A DNA stretch of 64,000 bases. It comes from Trema orientale. Lineage: Eukaryota; Streptophyta; Magnoliopsida; Rosales; Cannabaceae. The DNA is taken from NCBI GenBank assembly GCA_002914845.1, contig JXTC01000141.1, positions 515,339-579,338 on the forward strand. Direction: 5' to 3'. The translations under genes were made by a program, and so were the position numbers. Below, in pieces: positions 10,661 through 23,129 of the stretch; the first letter of the stretch is position 1, and each line of letters opens with the position of its first letter. A model generated the notes under the pieces. That model saw only the letters and a program-made list of their open reading frames with translations. It was not told the DNA's origin and searched no databases.

Positions 10661-11437
10661 TTTGGTGCTCGTTCGAGCAGCTGAGACTATTTGTAAGTCT
10701 GCTCGAATTTTTAGATTTTGCTTCGAGCTTTCTTTTTGGAATACTTTCGAGGTGACTTTTGGAGTTCCCAAGATTTTCAGCCATCAGTACTTTGGGAAGT
10801 GTGCGGACTTCTTGATCTGTACTATTGGCTTTAAGGCTATGATGTTGTTTGAACAATTTAGATTATTGTGTCTTTTCAGTTTCACAATCTTCTTTCTCTT
10901 TCCTCTATACGAGAGGTTTCAACTGTTCATTCTTCATTTTCAAAAAGAGAACTGAAAACTCTGAACATTCTCTTTCTCAAAAACCTGCACGTTTGATCTC
11001 TATTTCTAAACCTTCTCTAGACTTTCAAAGTTGCAAAATTCCTTTTGGACTATATCCGTTCGTATATTTGGCAAAAATTCGTGGTGTCGGGCCTTTTTCT
11101 TCTGCAATTGTGTATAATTTCCCTGTGGTTTTTGGGGAAAAAGTTTCACCGCCATTCTTGAAAGGAGTTTCGCCACTGTTTCAATCGGACCTCTGCCGTG
11201 GAATTCTCGCTCCAGTAAGCTCTCGTTCTCAAAATATTTTTCTTTTCGATTTCTTTTTTATTTAAAAAAAAAACTCTCTTCTCTGGTAGGCTGACTCATC
11301 CTAGGACACCTCACACGAGCACAGTGTTCTCCCTACAGATGCCCTAGGTCTAGCCGTGCACTCCGATGTAGGGAGATAACCTAGAATCATCCTCTAAAAC
11401 CTCTTCTTCCATATCAAATCCTTTTATTTTAGGTTTA

Positions 11438-13551
11438 TTGAAAGGTTGCAAGGAGAAAATAGCAAAATTAGCAAACATGGTAGGATCTGCTAAAACTGGT
11501 AACATTAAGTTTGATACTGAACTTAGAAAAATAGACAAGTTCACTGGTGAGGAGGTTAACTCATCTGGACAAGATGTCGAAACAAGTGCCGAGGAGCATT
11601 TTGCTATGACCGAGCAAGAAATTGTGGATTTCTAAGATTGAGTAGTCGACCTTTCCTACTTGATTGTATCCAACTGAAGTTGATAGAGACAAGCTTGCAT
11701 ACGTTCTGCAACGGTATGAAGTAAACGCTTCTCGGGTTGTCATCCCTCATCGCGGACGTTGAGCAAACTTCCCACCTCACACCTGAGTGGCCTTTAGTGA
11801 GCAGATTCTCAAGGCTGGACGACGTATGCCTTTATAACAATACTTCATCGACATTCTAAACTATTTCGAGATTGCCCTACTTAGCTCTCTCTAAACAAGT
11901 GGTTAAGCCTTAGGATTCTTTATCATAAGCATGGGATGGATGGCCCAACTCCTGAAGAGGTAATCTACTTCTATGACTTGAAGCTTACACCAAGCTCAGA
12001 AGTGCATTATTACATTGGGAAATGGTAGGATACGAATCTCAAGGTCATTGAAGAATATAAATCCAATGTTGGTCATTAGAAAGACATGTTCTTCTACCTG
12101 AAATATTTACCCATTAAATTTAGAGAATTCTACAAATACAATAAGTTTTCTTGTCACTTGTTTTAATTTACTTCATCCTTTTTAGGTTCTCTAACTCTGA
12201 TCCTTTCATTTCAGAGTGACCAGGCTGTCCCATTTTGAGCGAAGAAGCACTTGCTCGGGTCAAGAAAATCTACCATCTAGACCCTGAGGAGCGACAAGCA
12301 AAGCTTCTCATCACTGACGAGTAATCGCGAGTGGCTTGTGAAAGTGAGGAGATGAGATTCTACTTTTCCCCGAGAATCTAAAAAGAAAAGTTGTGCTTGG
12401 GCATCTATATATGGATGTAGATATGTCTCTGAAGCTGAAGACCCCCTGTCTTGGCAAATCTCTAGCAGCCTCTGCAAACAAGCCCTAGGCTTCGAATAAG
12501 CCTAGTGAATCGAGCAAGGACACAGTTGAAATCCCAGCCAAAGTTTTGTCGAGCAGCTCAACAAAGAAAAGGACTATAGCGGAGGCTGAGCTCGAGGTTA
12601 GGAGGAAGGGGAAACAAACCAACATTGACCCTGAGTCTAAGAAGAGGAGGTCAAATTGGTCGAAGGCTTTATGAAGGATGCATGGTTCTTGAAGAAGAAG
12701 ATAGATAACAACTTGCTGCTGCGGTACAAGGAAGCTGTTGGGTCGAGCATCGAGGAGGTAGTTTCTACAAAAGATTGGCAGGAACTTGACAAAACCCACG
12801 ATGCCTAAGTCTCCTATTCTTTGGCCAATCATTTAACTCTTGTAAGTTTGCCATCATTTCGCATATATATATATATATTTTACTGACTTAGATCTTTCTG
12901 CAGTCTCTTTTGTATGCTTTAAAGGAGGTAAACGAAATTTTCTCTATAGTTGCCTTAGCTCTGAATAATCAGAAGAAGGCTGGCGCGGCGGTTGAGAAGC
13001 TTGCAAATAAATAGAGAACTATAACAGAGCTTGAGATCCAATGTGATGATTATAAAGCAAAGTTGGACAATACAATTGTCCAGCTTGAAGAACTAGACCA
13101 AGCGAAGAAGGTTGCTGAGGAGGCTAAAAAGCGAGCAGAGGAGGTCGAGCAGAAGCTGCATGAAATGCAGGATAGCCTCAATGAGCTAGCTGTTGAGAAA
13201 GGGAGGACAAAGGAGTTCATTTCCAAACTTTAGTCAGCAAACGATGAGCTTGCTAAGGCAAAAAATGAGCTTCAAGTGGCGCTGATCCCCAAATCTGAAG
13301 GATACAAAACTTTTCAAACATGATGCATTGAAGATGGGGCCATGACACTAATGTACACTCTCTGGTGCAAGCATCCCAACTTTGACTTCATTATGTTTGG
13401 TGATGAGGCCCCTCAGCTTGTTGCCAGTTTCATGCCCCATGAGGAAGAAGAGAACATAACCAATGAGGAGATGGTCGCAGATCAGCCAGGAATTGATCCA
13501 GTGGTCGTAGAGCCAGATAGCGAGAAGGGTGCTGAAGATGACCAGAACTAG
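11438..13551 (+). pseudogene. Antisense extra gene (Transposase_28-like) of the nested element
   Basis: Runs opposite to pol, between integrase and the 3' LTR. The first recognisable Met is near 11477. Around 11895-11985 the plus strand encodes LRILYHKHGMDGPTPEEV and FYDLK, matching the plant family called putative gypsy-type transposase (Transposase_28). A long coiled coil follows at 12960-13280 (heptads rich in Glu/Lys/Leu: LEELDQAKKVAEEAKKRAEE). The last part (13342-13551) is acidic and ends at a stop. A GT-AG intron of 62 nt is predicted at 12842-12903 (gtaagt ... ctgcag) between LANHLTL and SLLYALKE. Several stops interrupt it, so it is a decayed copy. It matches the better preserved minus-strand gene at 47102-49272. 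Its function is not established. Confidence 0.7.
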
Positions 13552-13899
13552 GCTTGAGCTCCCACTTCTTGAGGGCCCTTCTTCTTCCTCATGTTTCATT
13601 CACTTGGTGTATTTTTTTTAATGTAATATATTTCACATTAATGAAAATTTTATTTGCCTCAGAATAGTTGTATCTGTTTATTTGCTCACATTTTATTTAA
13701 GAAATTTCAATTTCTCATCGTATTGCAAGCAGTTCGAATTATATATATTTTGAAAAAATATTAAACATTTCCAGTAGTATAAAACAAACCATTTTTAGCT
13801 TGGCCATAATTCCCTTAATGAAATAGCTTATTTTAAGGCTAAGAAGTTTAATTCTTTTTAAGAGGGCAGTGTTTTGGTTTACTTTTTGTTCTCGAGCAG

Positions 13900-14905
13900 C
13901 GCCTCGAACATGACACCAATACTTTATTGTAGATTACTTGGTAATTTACTTCATATATACATGGTGCCTCCTAGTTTAGAGTTTAGAGATAAGCTTGAAA
14001 CTATTAAGAATTAAAGGGTTTTATTTACAATAAACCTTGCCAAAAGTCAGACTTGAGGATGAGCAGAATTTTACTGGGAATATTTGCGAGCCTATTGATA
14101 ATATTTTCTCAAATATTTAGCATTCCATGCTCTTAGTAGCTCGCTACCATCCATTCTGGTGAGCTTATATGATCTAGTCTAATTTCTTCAAAAATTCAAT
14201 GTGGGCCCTCCAAATTTGGGCCGAGGACACTAGCTCCTCGTTCTTGTGTGTTGGGAAGGACTCTCACAAAACAAGCTCACCTTTTTTGAACAATCTTTGT
14301 CATACCCATGCATTATAGTATCGAGATACTCGTTGATGGTATGTTGCTACTCGTATTTGTGCTTATTCTTATTTTTCTTCAATGAGGTCGAGATTTCTTT
14401 GTAGGAGCTTATGGTTAGCCTACTGGTCGTAAATTTCAACTCTATGTGTATGTACCTCAATTTCAATTGGTGTTTTACTGCTTCTGTACCATATGTCATC
14501 GAGAAGAGCGCCTTATTTGTCACTGTTTGAGTAGTGATTCTGTACGCTCACAAAACTTTCAGGAGCTCGTTAACACAAGCACCCATTTTGTGAAATAATC
14601 TACGGCGACCACAACATATTTTGCTTATCCACGGCCTGTAGGTAGTGACCCTATTAGGTTGATCCCTCAGACTACAAAAGGTCATGATGAAGGCATTGTC
14701 GTTAACTCGACTGGTGGCACTTTGTGATAATGGAAAAAGTGTTGGAATTTGTCACATTTTTGCATATATTCCATAGCATCTTTCTTCATCTTTTGCCAAA
14801 AATATCCTTGAAGTGTAGCTTTTCTAGCTAATAATTGCCCTCCAAAATGGTTACCACATGTACCTTCATGAATTTCTCTGAGGATTGTTGTTGCTTCCTC
14901 ATTAT
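13900..14905 (-). pseudogene. Integrase remnant of the nested element
   Basis: The minus strand from about 14900 reads ILREIHEGTCGNHFGGQLL, then GYFWQKMKKDAMEYMQKC, corresponding to the HHCC zinc-binding N-terminus. It continues with LIGSLPTGRG and VVVAVDYFTKW of the rve catalytic core. The residue normally Asp in the first catalytic motif reads Asn (INLIG), and there are in-frame stops. The C-terminal half is unrecognisable. Confidence 0.75.
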
Positions 14906-15099
14906 TTACACATTGAAGTAGCGGTATCGAGAAGCCTCATCGAAAAAGTATACTATCGAACAAAATGTAGCGAGTATCTCGATACTTCACTTTATGAGAT
15001 TCTTCTTTTTCTTCGGGCAATTTGCCATCTTCTAGATAGGACAGAATCAGATCCATCCAATATGACAATTTATCAAGATTGACTTCAAAAAGTGATTCT

Positions 15100-15460
15100 T
15101 ATGTTTCAATGCTTGGCTTTTCGAGATACTCGACTGGTATAACATCGAGCAGATCAGCATCCTTAGTCAAGGCAAGTTTTGATAAGGCATCAGCATTCAA
15201 ATTTTGAGCTCATGGAATCTGGTTTAACCTTTACTTCCTTGAAATTAGCGAGGAGCTCCTTGGCTTTTGCCAGGTAGGTTACCATTTTTTCGCCTCAAGC
15301 TTGATGTTCTCCATTGATTTGCCTTACAAAAGTTGAGAATCACCGAAAAATTGTAATGGCTTCAAGTTTTATTTCTTTTGCTAATCATAAATTAACGAGC
15401 AGAGCTTCATACTTGGCCTCATTGTTGGAGGCTCGAAAACCAAAGCGTAAAGCATAGTGG
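15100..15460 (-). pseudogene. Second (archaeal-type) RNase H remnant
   Basis: The minus strand reads EAKYEALLVNL, then LAKEIKLEAITIF, then QINGEHQA, the conserved core of the extra RNase H that Tat-lineage elements carry between reverse transcriptase and integrase. Stops are present. Confidence 0.65.
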
Positions 15461-15674
15461 ATCTTGTGTTCTTTTGGGCTGACTAACATTAATCCAGCTC
15501 CAGACCCTTATTTGTTTGACGCCCCATCCACATATAATTTCCATTCGAGCAGGTTATTAGGTTGTTCTTCAACTACTTCTGGTCAGTATGTGAATTCAGT
15601 GACAAATTTAGTTGTCGCTTACCCTTTGACTGTAGCTCTTAGTTTGAATGAAACCTCAAACTAACTCAGATCGA

Positions 15675-16944
15675 TTACCCATTTGAGTAGCCATCCTGAT
15701 TCTTTAAGTTTTGCATAACCTGGTTTAGCATATAGTTTGTCTGCACCTCGATGGAGGGAGTGTGGAAATAGGCTCTTAACTTTCTCGAGCTGACGACCAA
15801 TGCATATGCCAATTTTTCCATTTCTGGATAGCGAAGTTCTGCTTTGACCAGTCTTTTACTTAAGTAGTAAATAGGATGATGGATCCTATTTTCTTCCCGG
15901 ATTAAGGCTGAACTTATGGCATGTTCTACTACTGCCAGATATAGGTATAGAACTTCGTTGTCTATTGGCTTGGAAAGAATGGGAGGTTTACCCATATGTG
16001 CTTTTAGTCCTTGGAAGGCCCGCCCACACTTTTCTGTCCATTCGAACTTTTTGGTTCCTTTCAAGGTGACAAAGAATGATAAACACTTGTTAGTAGCCCT
16101 AAAGACGAATCGATTTAGAGTAGTGATCCTTCCTATTAGACTTTGTATTTCCTTTTGATTGCGAGGAGACTTCATGTCAAGCAAGGCTTGAATCTTTTCA
16201 AGATTTGCTTCTACTCCGCGCTCATTTACCATAAACCCAGGAATTTATTGGAAGCTACACCAAAAGCACATTTAAATGGGTTTAACTTCATCCGATATCT
16301 TCTTAGTATATTAAATGTCTCCTCGAGATGCTCAATATGGTTAACTGCTCGTCTGGATTTCACGAGCATATCATCAACATAAACCTCCATCGTGGTTCTA
16401 ATCCAATCGACAAATATTTTATTAAAAAGTCCCTAGTACGTTGCTCCAGCCTTCTTCAAGCCAAAGTGTATGACTATATAACAATATAGTCCTCAATCAG
16501 TAATGAAAGATGTATGTTCTTTATCTGGTTTGTACATCGGGATTTGATTGTACTCTGAGTAGGCGTCTAAAAAGCTTAATAGCTCGTTGCCTACCGTCGT
16601 GTCAATGAACTGATCTATTTGTGGCAAAGGGATACTGTCTTTCACGAAACTCTATTCAGATTTGTGAAGTCAATATAAGTCCTATACTTGCTTGTGGGTT
16701 TCTTGACTAGAACTGGGTTTGATAACCAGCTCGGGTATATGGATTCACGAATGAAACCTATCTTCTCGAGCTTTTCGACTTCTTCTTTTAGTGCAAGATA
16801 TTTTTTTGGATTAAGTGCCCTTCTTTTTTGTCGAACAGGTTTAGCATCAAGGTTCATGTTTAACCTATGGCACATAATATTTTGATCGATCCCCATCATG
16901 TCAGTATAGTTCCAGGCAAACACGTCCCAGTTTCTAATGAGCAA
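15675..16944 (-). pseudogene. Reverse transcriptase and RNase H of the nested element
   Basis: The N-terminal fragment (16642-16944) contains KYLALKEEVEKLEKIGFIRE and SNPVLVKKP, typical of Ty3/gypsy reverse transcriptase. The catalytic YVDD motif is encoded at 16372-16383 within MEVYVDDMLVKS. The connection and RNase H part (15675-16232, 185 aa open) contains EKIQALLDMKSPRNQKEIQSL, FEWTEKCGRAFQGLK and YPEMEKLAYALV. Stops and frame shifts lie between the pieces. Confidence 0.85.
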
Positions 16945-17283
16945 GCATTGAAGTTCTTCTCGAAGTTTCTCAGCCAGGTTCCTTCCAATTTCGAGCTTCT
17001 TGGATAGTTCCTACTCATCAACCAGGAATTTTACGAGTTCTTCAACTAGTCCAGTTGTCGTTTCTTCTTTGATTACTCGCAGGTCTAAGTTTTCATTAAG
17101 AGGTCCAGAGCCTATATGTATATATATATATATCTGCTCGTGGATTTTGACCTTTTTCTCTGCTGTTCGAATTGACTGGATGAAACATTTGCGAGCTTCT
17201 TTCTGTTTGCCTCTTAGGACCTCTATTCCTACAGGCATAGGAAATTTCATTGCTAAATGATAGATCGAAGTTACTGCTCTCAA

Positions 17284-17569
17284 ATCTTTTAGCGATGGTC
17301 ATCCTAACATAGCATTGAAGTCTGATGGATGATCTACAACGAGAAATTCAACCATGACCATGGATTGACGAGGTCGCGAGCCAATAACGAGAGAGAAAGA
17401 GAGAGAGCTCTATCATTCCTATTGGCAAGAAGCTGTCGCTTGTCAAACTATAGAGTTTTGCTATAGTTGGCTTTAGGTGCCTCAAGTCAAGCCCCATTTT
17501 CTGTAATGCATCCATGTATAATATGTCGAGAGAACTACCATTATCGATCAAGATCCTGTGGATTAGCAT
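17284..17569 (-). pseudogene. Retropepsin-like protease remnant
   Basis: The minus strand reads ILIDNGSSLDILYMDALQ, then GLDLRHLKPT, then SDSFLPIGMIELSLFL. IDNGSS is the form of the aspartyl-protease active site usual in Tat elements. A reading-frame break follows. Confidence 0.75.
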
Positions 17570-17939
17570 GTTTCCAATTTGGACAGCTACGACCAGAAGG
17601 TCATTATAAGGTTGGTGAACTTTTTAAGCATCATCTTCAGTTAAGATTATGGGCTCGCTCTCAATACGTTGATTTTTAGCTAGTCAGTCCTCTACGTGGA
17701 GAGTTTCAATTCGAGGAGCTTCTCGAACATCGGGAACATACTTTTTCTAGTTAGTCCTCGACATTGCTTTCACATGTGGTCCTCCAAAAATTGTATGAAT
17801 TTCTCCTCGTAGATTTTTGGCACGATTATCTCGAGCAGATGAATTCTTCTATTTTTCTTTCTCTTCTCTTTGAATATAATCTCTTCTTTTTTGATATCTA
17901 CCAAGATAACCTTGACAGATTATTTTCTTCAGTTTCATC

Positions 17940-19414
17940 CTTCAAGTCATAGCAATCATTGGTGTCGTGTCCATTATCCCGATGGAATCGGCAGTACTTA
18001 TTATGGTCTCTCCTTATTCCACGCCCTTTCGCCATCGGTAAAGGTCATTGTAGGGAACCCAATCCTCAGTAGTGACAAGCATGTTCTCTCTACTCTCATT
18101 GAGTTCCTTATAGTAAGTGAACTTCGGGGTCCGATGAGGTTTCTTTTCTTCTGCTCGATATTTTTTTTCTTTTCTTGCTTCAAAGAAAAAATCTACTTGC
18201 CATCTCATTTTCACTTTTGTTTATTTTTTTTTTACTTGTTAGTTCATTGGATTTGGATGAGCTTACAGTCCCTTGCACGTTTTCTATACATATGTATTTT
18301 TCTGCTCTTTGGTAGAAATCCTCTACCTCGATGCAATAGACTTTTTGCAGATTTCTCCAAAGTAGAGTGTTTTAGACGATCACCTCTAGCTAGAGCCATT
18401 AGGGTTCCACCTTCCGAGACTTTGGTTACTTTAGCAACCTCCTCGTTAAATCTCTTGAGATAAGATTAAAGAGACTCGCTTTCTCTTTGCTTTATATTAG
18501 CAAGAGTTAAACAAGGCGTCGCATAAGTTCTTGAGGCTTGAAATTGACAAATAAAATCTTATGAAAACTGCTTCCAGGATGCAATAGATTCTTTAGGTTT
18601 ATTTTTGAACCATTTCTTTACTCCTTTTTCAAGTGTTACTACAAAACACCTGCATCGAGCTTACGATTGGACCATGTTCAAGTCTATCAGGTTGTTGAAC
18701 ATATCAAGGTGATCTTGTGGATCAGTCTTTCCTTTATATATCGCTATAGTTGGTATCATAAATCCATCCGGTAGGGTCGCTTCTTGAATTTCTTTGGAGA
18801 AGGGTGAATAATGCCCCTCTACTTGAAATTCTTCTCGAGTAGTTAAATGATTCAGCTCAACTCTTGTGCATGCTAATTTGTCGATTAAAAGCTTTTTTTT
18901 ATCAGTGATCGTAGCATTCAAACTCCTGCTAGTTGTCATTTGAGCTGTATTAGCTCATTTTTTATTTAATTGATCTGTAGGTCGCCTCCCTTAACACAAT
19001 CCAGGTCGCTCTCGTGTGACCAATTCTTTCAAATACGCTTCCTCCAGCTCGGGCCGGATCATTTTGTCATGTCACTGATGGATTCTTCCATTCAGGTTTA
19101 GTTGGTAAGCTTCCAATTTTCATCCTAGCGAACTGGCTAGGATTTGGCATGGTATTTTTTGTTTCTATTGAACTTTGCATGTGCGAGTCCTCGGGTATCT
19201 TTCTTGCATTCGACTGGCCTCGAATATGGTCAAGGTATATAGGGTGGTGCCTTGATGATTCTGGCAGTTGTGGGTGAGCTTTTCGTCCGGTCAAATCTTC
19301 TAACAGGTTTTTAATTGAATCAACTACAGTTCGAATTTCATTAATAGCTTCTTCTTGGTTGATTTGCCTTACATACAAATCGTTTAGATCCGAATGTTGA
19401 TATGCCTTTTCCAC
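17940..19414 (-). pseudogene. gag of the nested element
   Basis: Starts at a Met at 19414. The N-terminal 115 codons (19067-19414) are polar and charged. The capsid core is at 18661-18939 (IPTIAIYKGKTDPQDHLDMF) and continues with VKKWFKNKPKESIASW near 18590 and LTLANIKQRESESL near 18490. The zinc knuckle is encoded near 17950-17996 (YCRFHRDNGHDTNDC), with the CCHC pattern intact. Stops and frame changes separate the parts. Confidence 0.8.
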
Positions 19415-19574
19415 TGGCTCATTTCTCAGACGACGCCACCTTTCAATGACACGAGTGCCTTCCGAACAAAGGCTTTCACTAGGTACTTGTTAGGCTCAAA
19501 CAACACTAGCAAGTGTTTCTTCTTGAATCTGGGATGGATGGTTTCCAATATCTGTTGCATGAGATGCTACAATT

Positions 19575-20705
19575 TGTTGGTTAGAATGTGTAACTATAAA
19601 TTCACTCACTCCCGTACAAATGCACACAGTCACAAGTAATATAGACTTAGGAGTTAAATGTGTCGAATCCACATAAATTAATTTCTAATTCAAAGCCAAG
19701 TATTAAAATTATCTCAATTCTAATTTTATCCGAACAAATGAAATATAGATTTTGAATAAATAAAACAAAGCAACTAAACTAGCATGCAAAATGAATAAAA
19801 GATAAATTAGTAAAAAAAATGTCTAAGTTTACAAATTCCCCAATCATTCTCTTGTCATGCTATTTTATAATTTCTCTCTTAAATTAATTAATCCACTAGA
19901 GTTGTCAACTAAGAATCTAATGTAACTAAGGAGTCTTTTCCAAGTGCAAATTGGATCTACCTAGACAAGATAACACATTATCCCTAATATGATTTGAACT
20001 AGGTACACCAAGTTTAAGATCTCAAAAATGGCTGTACAAGTCACATAGGTATATTTCTATCCTATGCAAACTTACCCCATACTAGGTAATCTTACGTTAT
20101 TTTTTTTAAGTCCAAATTTCTAATCTCTTTTCTAAGCTCATAGAAATTTCATTCAACAATCTATTTAGTAATCAATTAAATAGAAGCAATAAGTATAAGG
20201 TAAAACAAATAACTCAATAATAGATTTGATTAATAAAAGAGGAGAGAAATAAACAAACATAAGATATTAGGTTAGTTCATAAAGTAAAACTAGACAAAGA
20301 AATATTTAATTCATAATTTAAATTGAGAACAATAGCAATTTAATATCATAGAATCAAGAAATACAAATATCAAAGAGAAAAGAGTTTTAGAATTTCCCCT
20401 CTTTGAAGAGTTTGAAGATGTTTATGAAGGTTGTCAATTTCCTCCACCAAACTTGGTTCTTGCTCTCTTAAATCCTCCATCAAAGATTTGCTCTCAATAA
20501 TATCACTCTCTAAATATTAAAAATACAAAGAAAAAATCACAAAAAAATGAAGAGAAAAAGCTAAGAACAAACTACGATGTCGATGTTGATGAGGAAATCA
20601 AGAAATAGAGTAGGTTAGAGTATGTCTTTATCTTCTTCTTTCTCTTCTTCCTCTCCTTCCGTGGCTACCACTTTCCCTTTCTCTCTATCCCAATATGCCT
20701 CTTTT
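19575..20705 (-). repeat. LTR fragment of a second gypsy element, nested
   Basis: The plus-strand left end is tgttggttagaatg. Read on the minus strand it ends like the solo LTR at 7298-8752 (attacttgtgactgtgtgca, then accaaca), and its middle matches 8178-8340. It interrupts the leader of the 10056-23124 element upstream of gag. The U3 end is missing, being replaced at about 20706 by another LTR. Confidence 0.65.
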
Positions 20706-22350
20706 TGCTGGAAATTTTGAAAAATGATTTCGAAAAAATGATTTTATCAAAAATAATTTCCGCAGTTTTGTAAACAATTCAAGAACGCAGCGGAATTGGT
20801 ATTTCTTCAAATTCAAGAACGTAGGATCGTTGATCTAACATAAATCAATTCATGGATCTTGGTTTAGATAAAACCTGGAAGCACTTCATAACCATTGAGC
20901 CTTCCCGTCTATTCTCTGGAACCCGTTGAATGATCTAGTGTGTGGGCACCTTCTTGATTCCCAACGAGAAATGAGCAGACGATCCGGAAGATGCTCTTCT
21001 TTCTCCATGACTGCACGTTTACGGCCATGGGTATCTCTCCCTCGACGGCCATGAACGAACACGGGACTTCTCTCGCGGCGGCTCGTCACTCTCACTCTCC
21101 CTTTTTCTCTCTGTTTCATGCCAAGCACAATTACTGTGCTATGGGTGGCGTGTGGTTCTACTACAGAGGCTTAGGAGAACTTTTCTCTTAAGTATTAGAG
21201 AGATGTAAACCCTAATGGGCTTATTGGGCTCAACTGACCATTCAATTAGTATTGGGCTATGTGTGAGCTAGACAGGGGACCTTATGGATCCAAATAGTCT
21301 AAGCTCCAATGGGCCAACTACCCATAGTCATGATTAACTCTTAATTATGACTGGGCCTAGTCTATTAATATTGGGACACTCCACTATAGGCCCAATATTG
21401 CACTCTTAAACTAAATGTCATATTTTCTGTGAAGCTAATTAACACTTTAATTAACTTGATCCATTTAGCATATACTACACCTGCAGATATACCCCCGATG
21501 CAATACTGTACTAGTGAGGTGAAATTACCGTATTACCCCTCTAGTACATATTTACCTTTGAGTTGCCATTTTTCATCTAATAAATAATAATTGACTATGG
21601 TGTTTGTAACTGCCCATACAAACACAGTCAAATTCACAAAGTAAATACTTGGCGTCTGATTTTTTATTATCCAAGTCCTTGAAAAAACTCAAAGTGACAT
21701 TATATGCATGGTGTCCAAATCATGAAGGCGTTCTCGTCAATTCACAAATCTTATCTTCCAAGATACCGGAGTTCGAACCATATAACCGAAACTAGTCCTT
21801 TAGTAAGTCAAAAAGATAAAACTCATAAAAATAAGTCCGACAATCACTAGGATTAAGGTAATCTTGCAATAGTGCTAGATTAGTGAAAGATAGAATATTG
21901 AGTTACGGCACTTAATCTCAAATCCTATTTTCACTTGGTCCTGTTCAATGCACTTATAACTTTCTTATAACATACTAGTATTTCTATCCGAAGTCAGACA
22001 CTTCGACGATTGGAGACTTCATCAATCCCGTTGAAATAGACAACACTACATTCTATGGCAAAATAAAGTATTCCATCTTTATTTGCAGAATGTGAACTTT
22101 TAATTTAGATATAATGAAATAAAGAATTTAGTCTCCCACATGTGAACACTTCACACAAACAATTCTTTATTACTCATTATTGGTCATGGAAACTTTCAGA
22201 TATTTGCATAATAGAAAATATAAATATCATATGTATATAAATGAGACATAATATGAAATTTATTAACAACAAATAGATAACACTTAAATCCAATAAACAT
22301 TGTTTAAAATGCCAAACAAAGAAACTGCTTTCTAGGGCATATTCCCAACA
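20706..22350 (-). repeat. Probable copia-type solo LTR (boundaries approximate)
   Basis: On the minus strand it begins TGTTGGGAATATGCCCTAGA at 22350, the start of a widespread plant copia LTR family as I remember it, and includes repeated ttgggcctatagtgg and cattagggttta-type blocks. The far end is placed at tgctgg (20706) because the neighbouring LTR resumes there, but no matching target duplication was found. No internal copia coding DNA is present. Confidence 0.5.
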
Positions 22351-22713
22351 CCCCAAACTTAGCATGCAAAATATAAGAAAATTAAATAACAAAAGAATGA
22401 GTTTAGGGATACTTCTCTCGTTGGCACATAGCCATGAAGCTTGGTCTCCTCGAAGTGGCACCAACTCTTTAGATTGCTCAACATACCAAATGAAAAGAAA
22501 CACTTAGATTGCCTCCTAAAAAGCGCTTAAATTAAAGTCTTCGGCTTGACTTTTGGTTGTGGTTCATCCACAAGTTGAGACCAAATGAGGTCTACCCTTT
22601 GTATCATCTATTGACCATCCCAATACATGAATGTGATATTTTGGGCTTCTATCTTGAGAATGCAATACCTCATATTCATAATTGAGAGAGAAGAAATAGT
22701 GAGATTTCTTGGT
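22351..22713 (-). other. Internal fragment of the second gypsy element
   Basis: On the minus strand it ends gctaagtttgggg, the usual polypurine-tract form of this LTR family, directly beside the copia-like LTR start. It also has the gattgcctcctaaaaagcgctt block common upstream of that tract. It is truncated by a junction with the 22714 LTR. Confidence 0.5.
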
Positions 22714-22744
22714 GTAAGATTTGGTTTACAGTAATCTCTTGGGT

Positions 22745-22786
<42 letters not shown>

Positions 22787-23124
22787 ATCCCCTTCTCTTG
22801 TTTTTAGGATCTATATATAATGTTTAAGAAATAATTGTAATGGTGTTACTGTAGCGAGCAGGTGGGAATAGTTAGAAAATAATATGGAGTTGTCAGGAGT
22901 GACTGAGTTTGTCCCCCATTATCTCATTTATTGTGCTACAATTATTTTCTCGATAATTATAGATACTGCTCATGGTGGACCTGCTCGCAAATAATCCCTT
23001 CGAGCTAGTCTTCTCACATCATTTATAGTGGATAACGTAGTTAAAAATGAGCAACCTCAACGAGTAGAATCATCGAGCAGACCCTATGAGTAATATTTGA
23101 GGAGTTCAGAAAATATGCACAACA
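22714..23124 (-). repeat. 5' LTR of the nested Tat/Retand element, truncated
   Basis: Aligns with 10227-10644. The 171 bp corresponding to 10056-10226 and the primer-binding site are missing on the inner side. It ends caaca beside the ggaat duplication. Confidence 0.85.
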
Positions 23125-23129
23125 GGAAT
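23125..23129. repeat. Target-site duplication ggaat (right)
   Basis: Pairs with 10051-10055. Confidence 0.9.

Larger units (their letters stand above)
10056..23124 (-). mobile_element. Tat/Retand-type Ty3/gypsy retrotransposon, nested and decayed
   Basis: Inserted in the outer element's 5' LTR with a 5-bp ggaat duplication. Minus-strand order is 5' LTR (22714-23124, inner end lost), gag (19414 down to about 17940), protease, reverse transcriptase, RNase H, a second RNase H, integrase (to about 13900), then an antisense extra gene on the plus strand, polypurine tract and 3' LTR (10056-10644). A second RNase H and an antisense gene after pol are marks of the Tat lineage. All coding parts contain stops. 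The leader between gag and the 5' LTR is replaced by other elements (19575-22713). Confidence 0.9.

Noticed and set aside
10849..11265. 138-codon ORF on the plus strand
   Set aside because: Lies in the leader between the LTR and the antisense gene, low complexity and Phe/Ser-rich. At most an untranslated leader of the antisense transcript.
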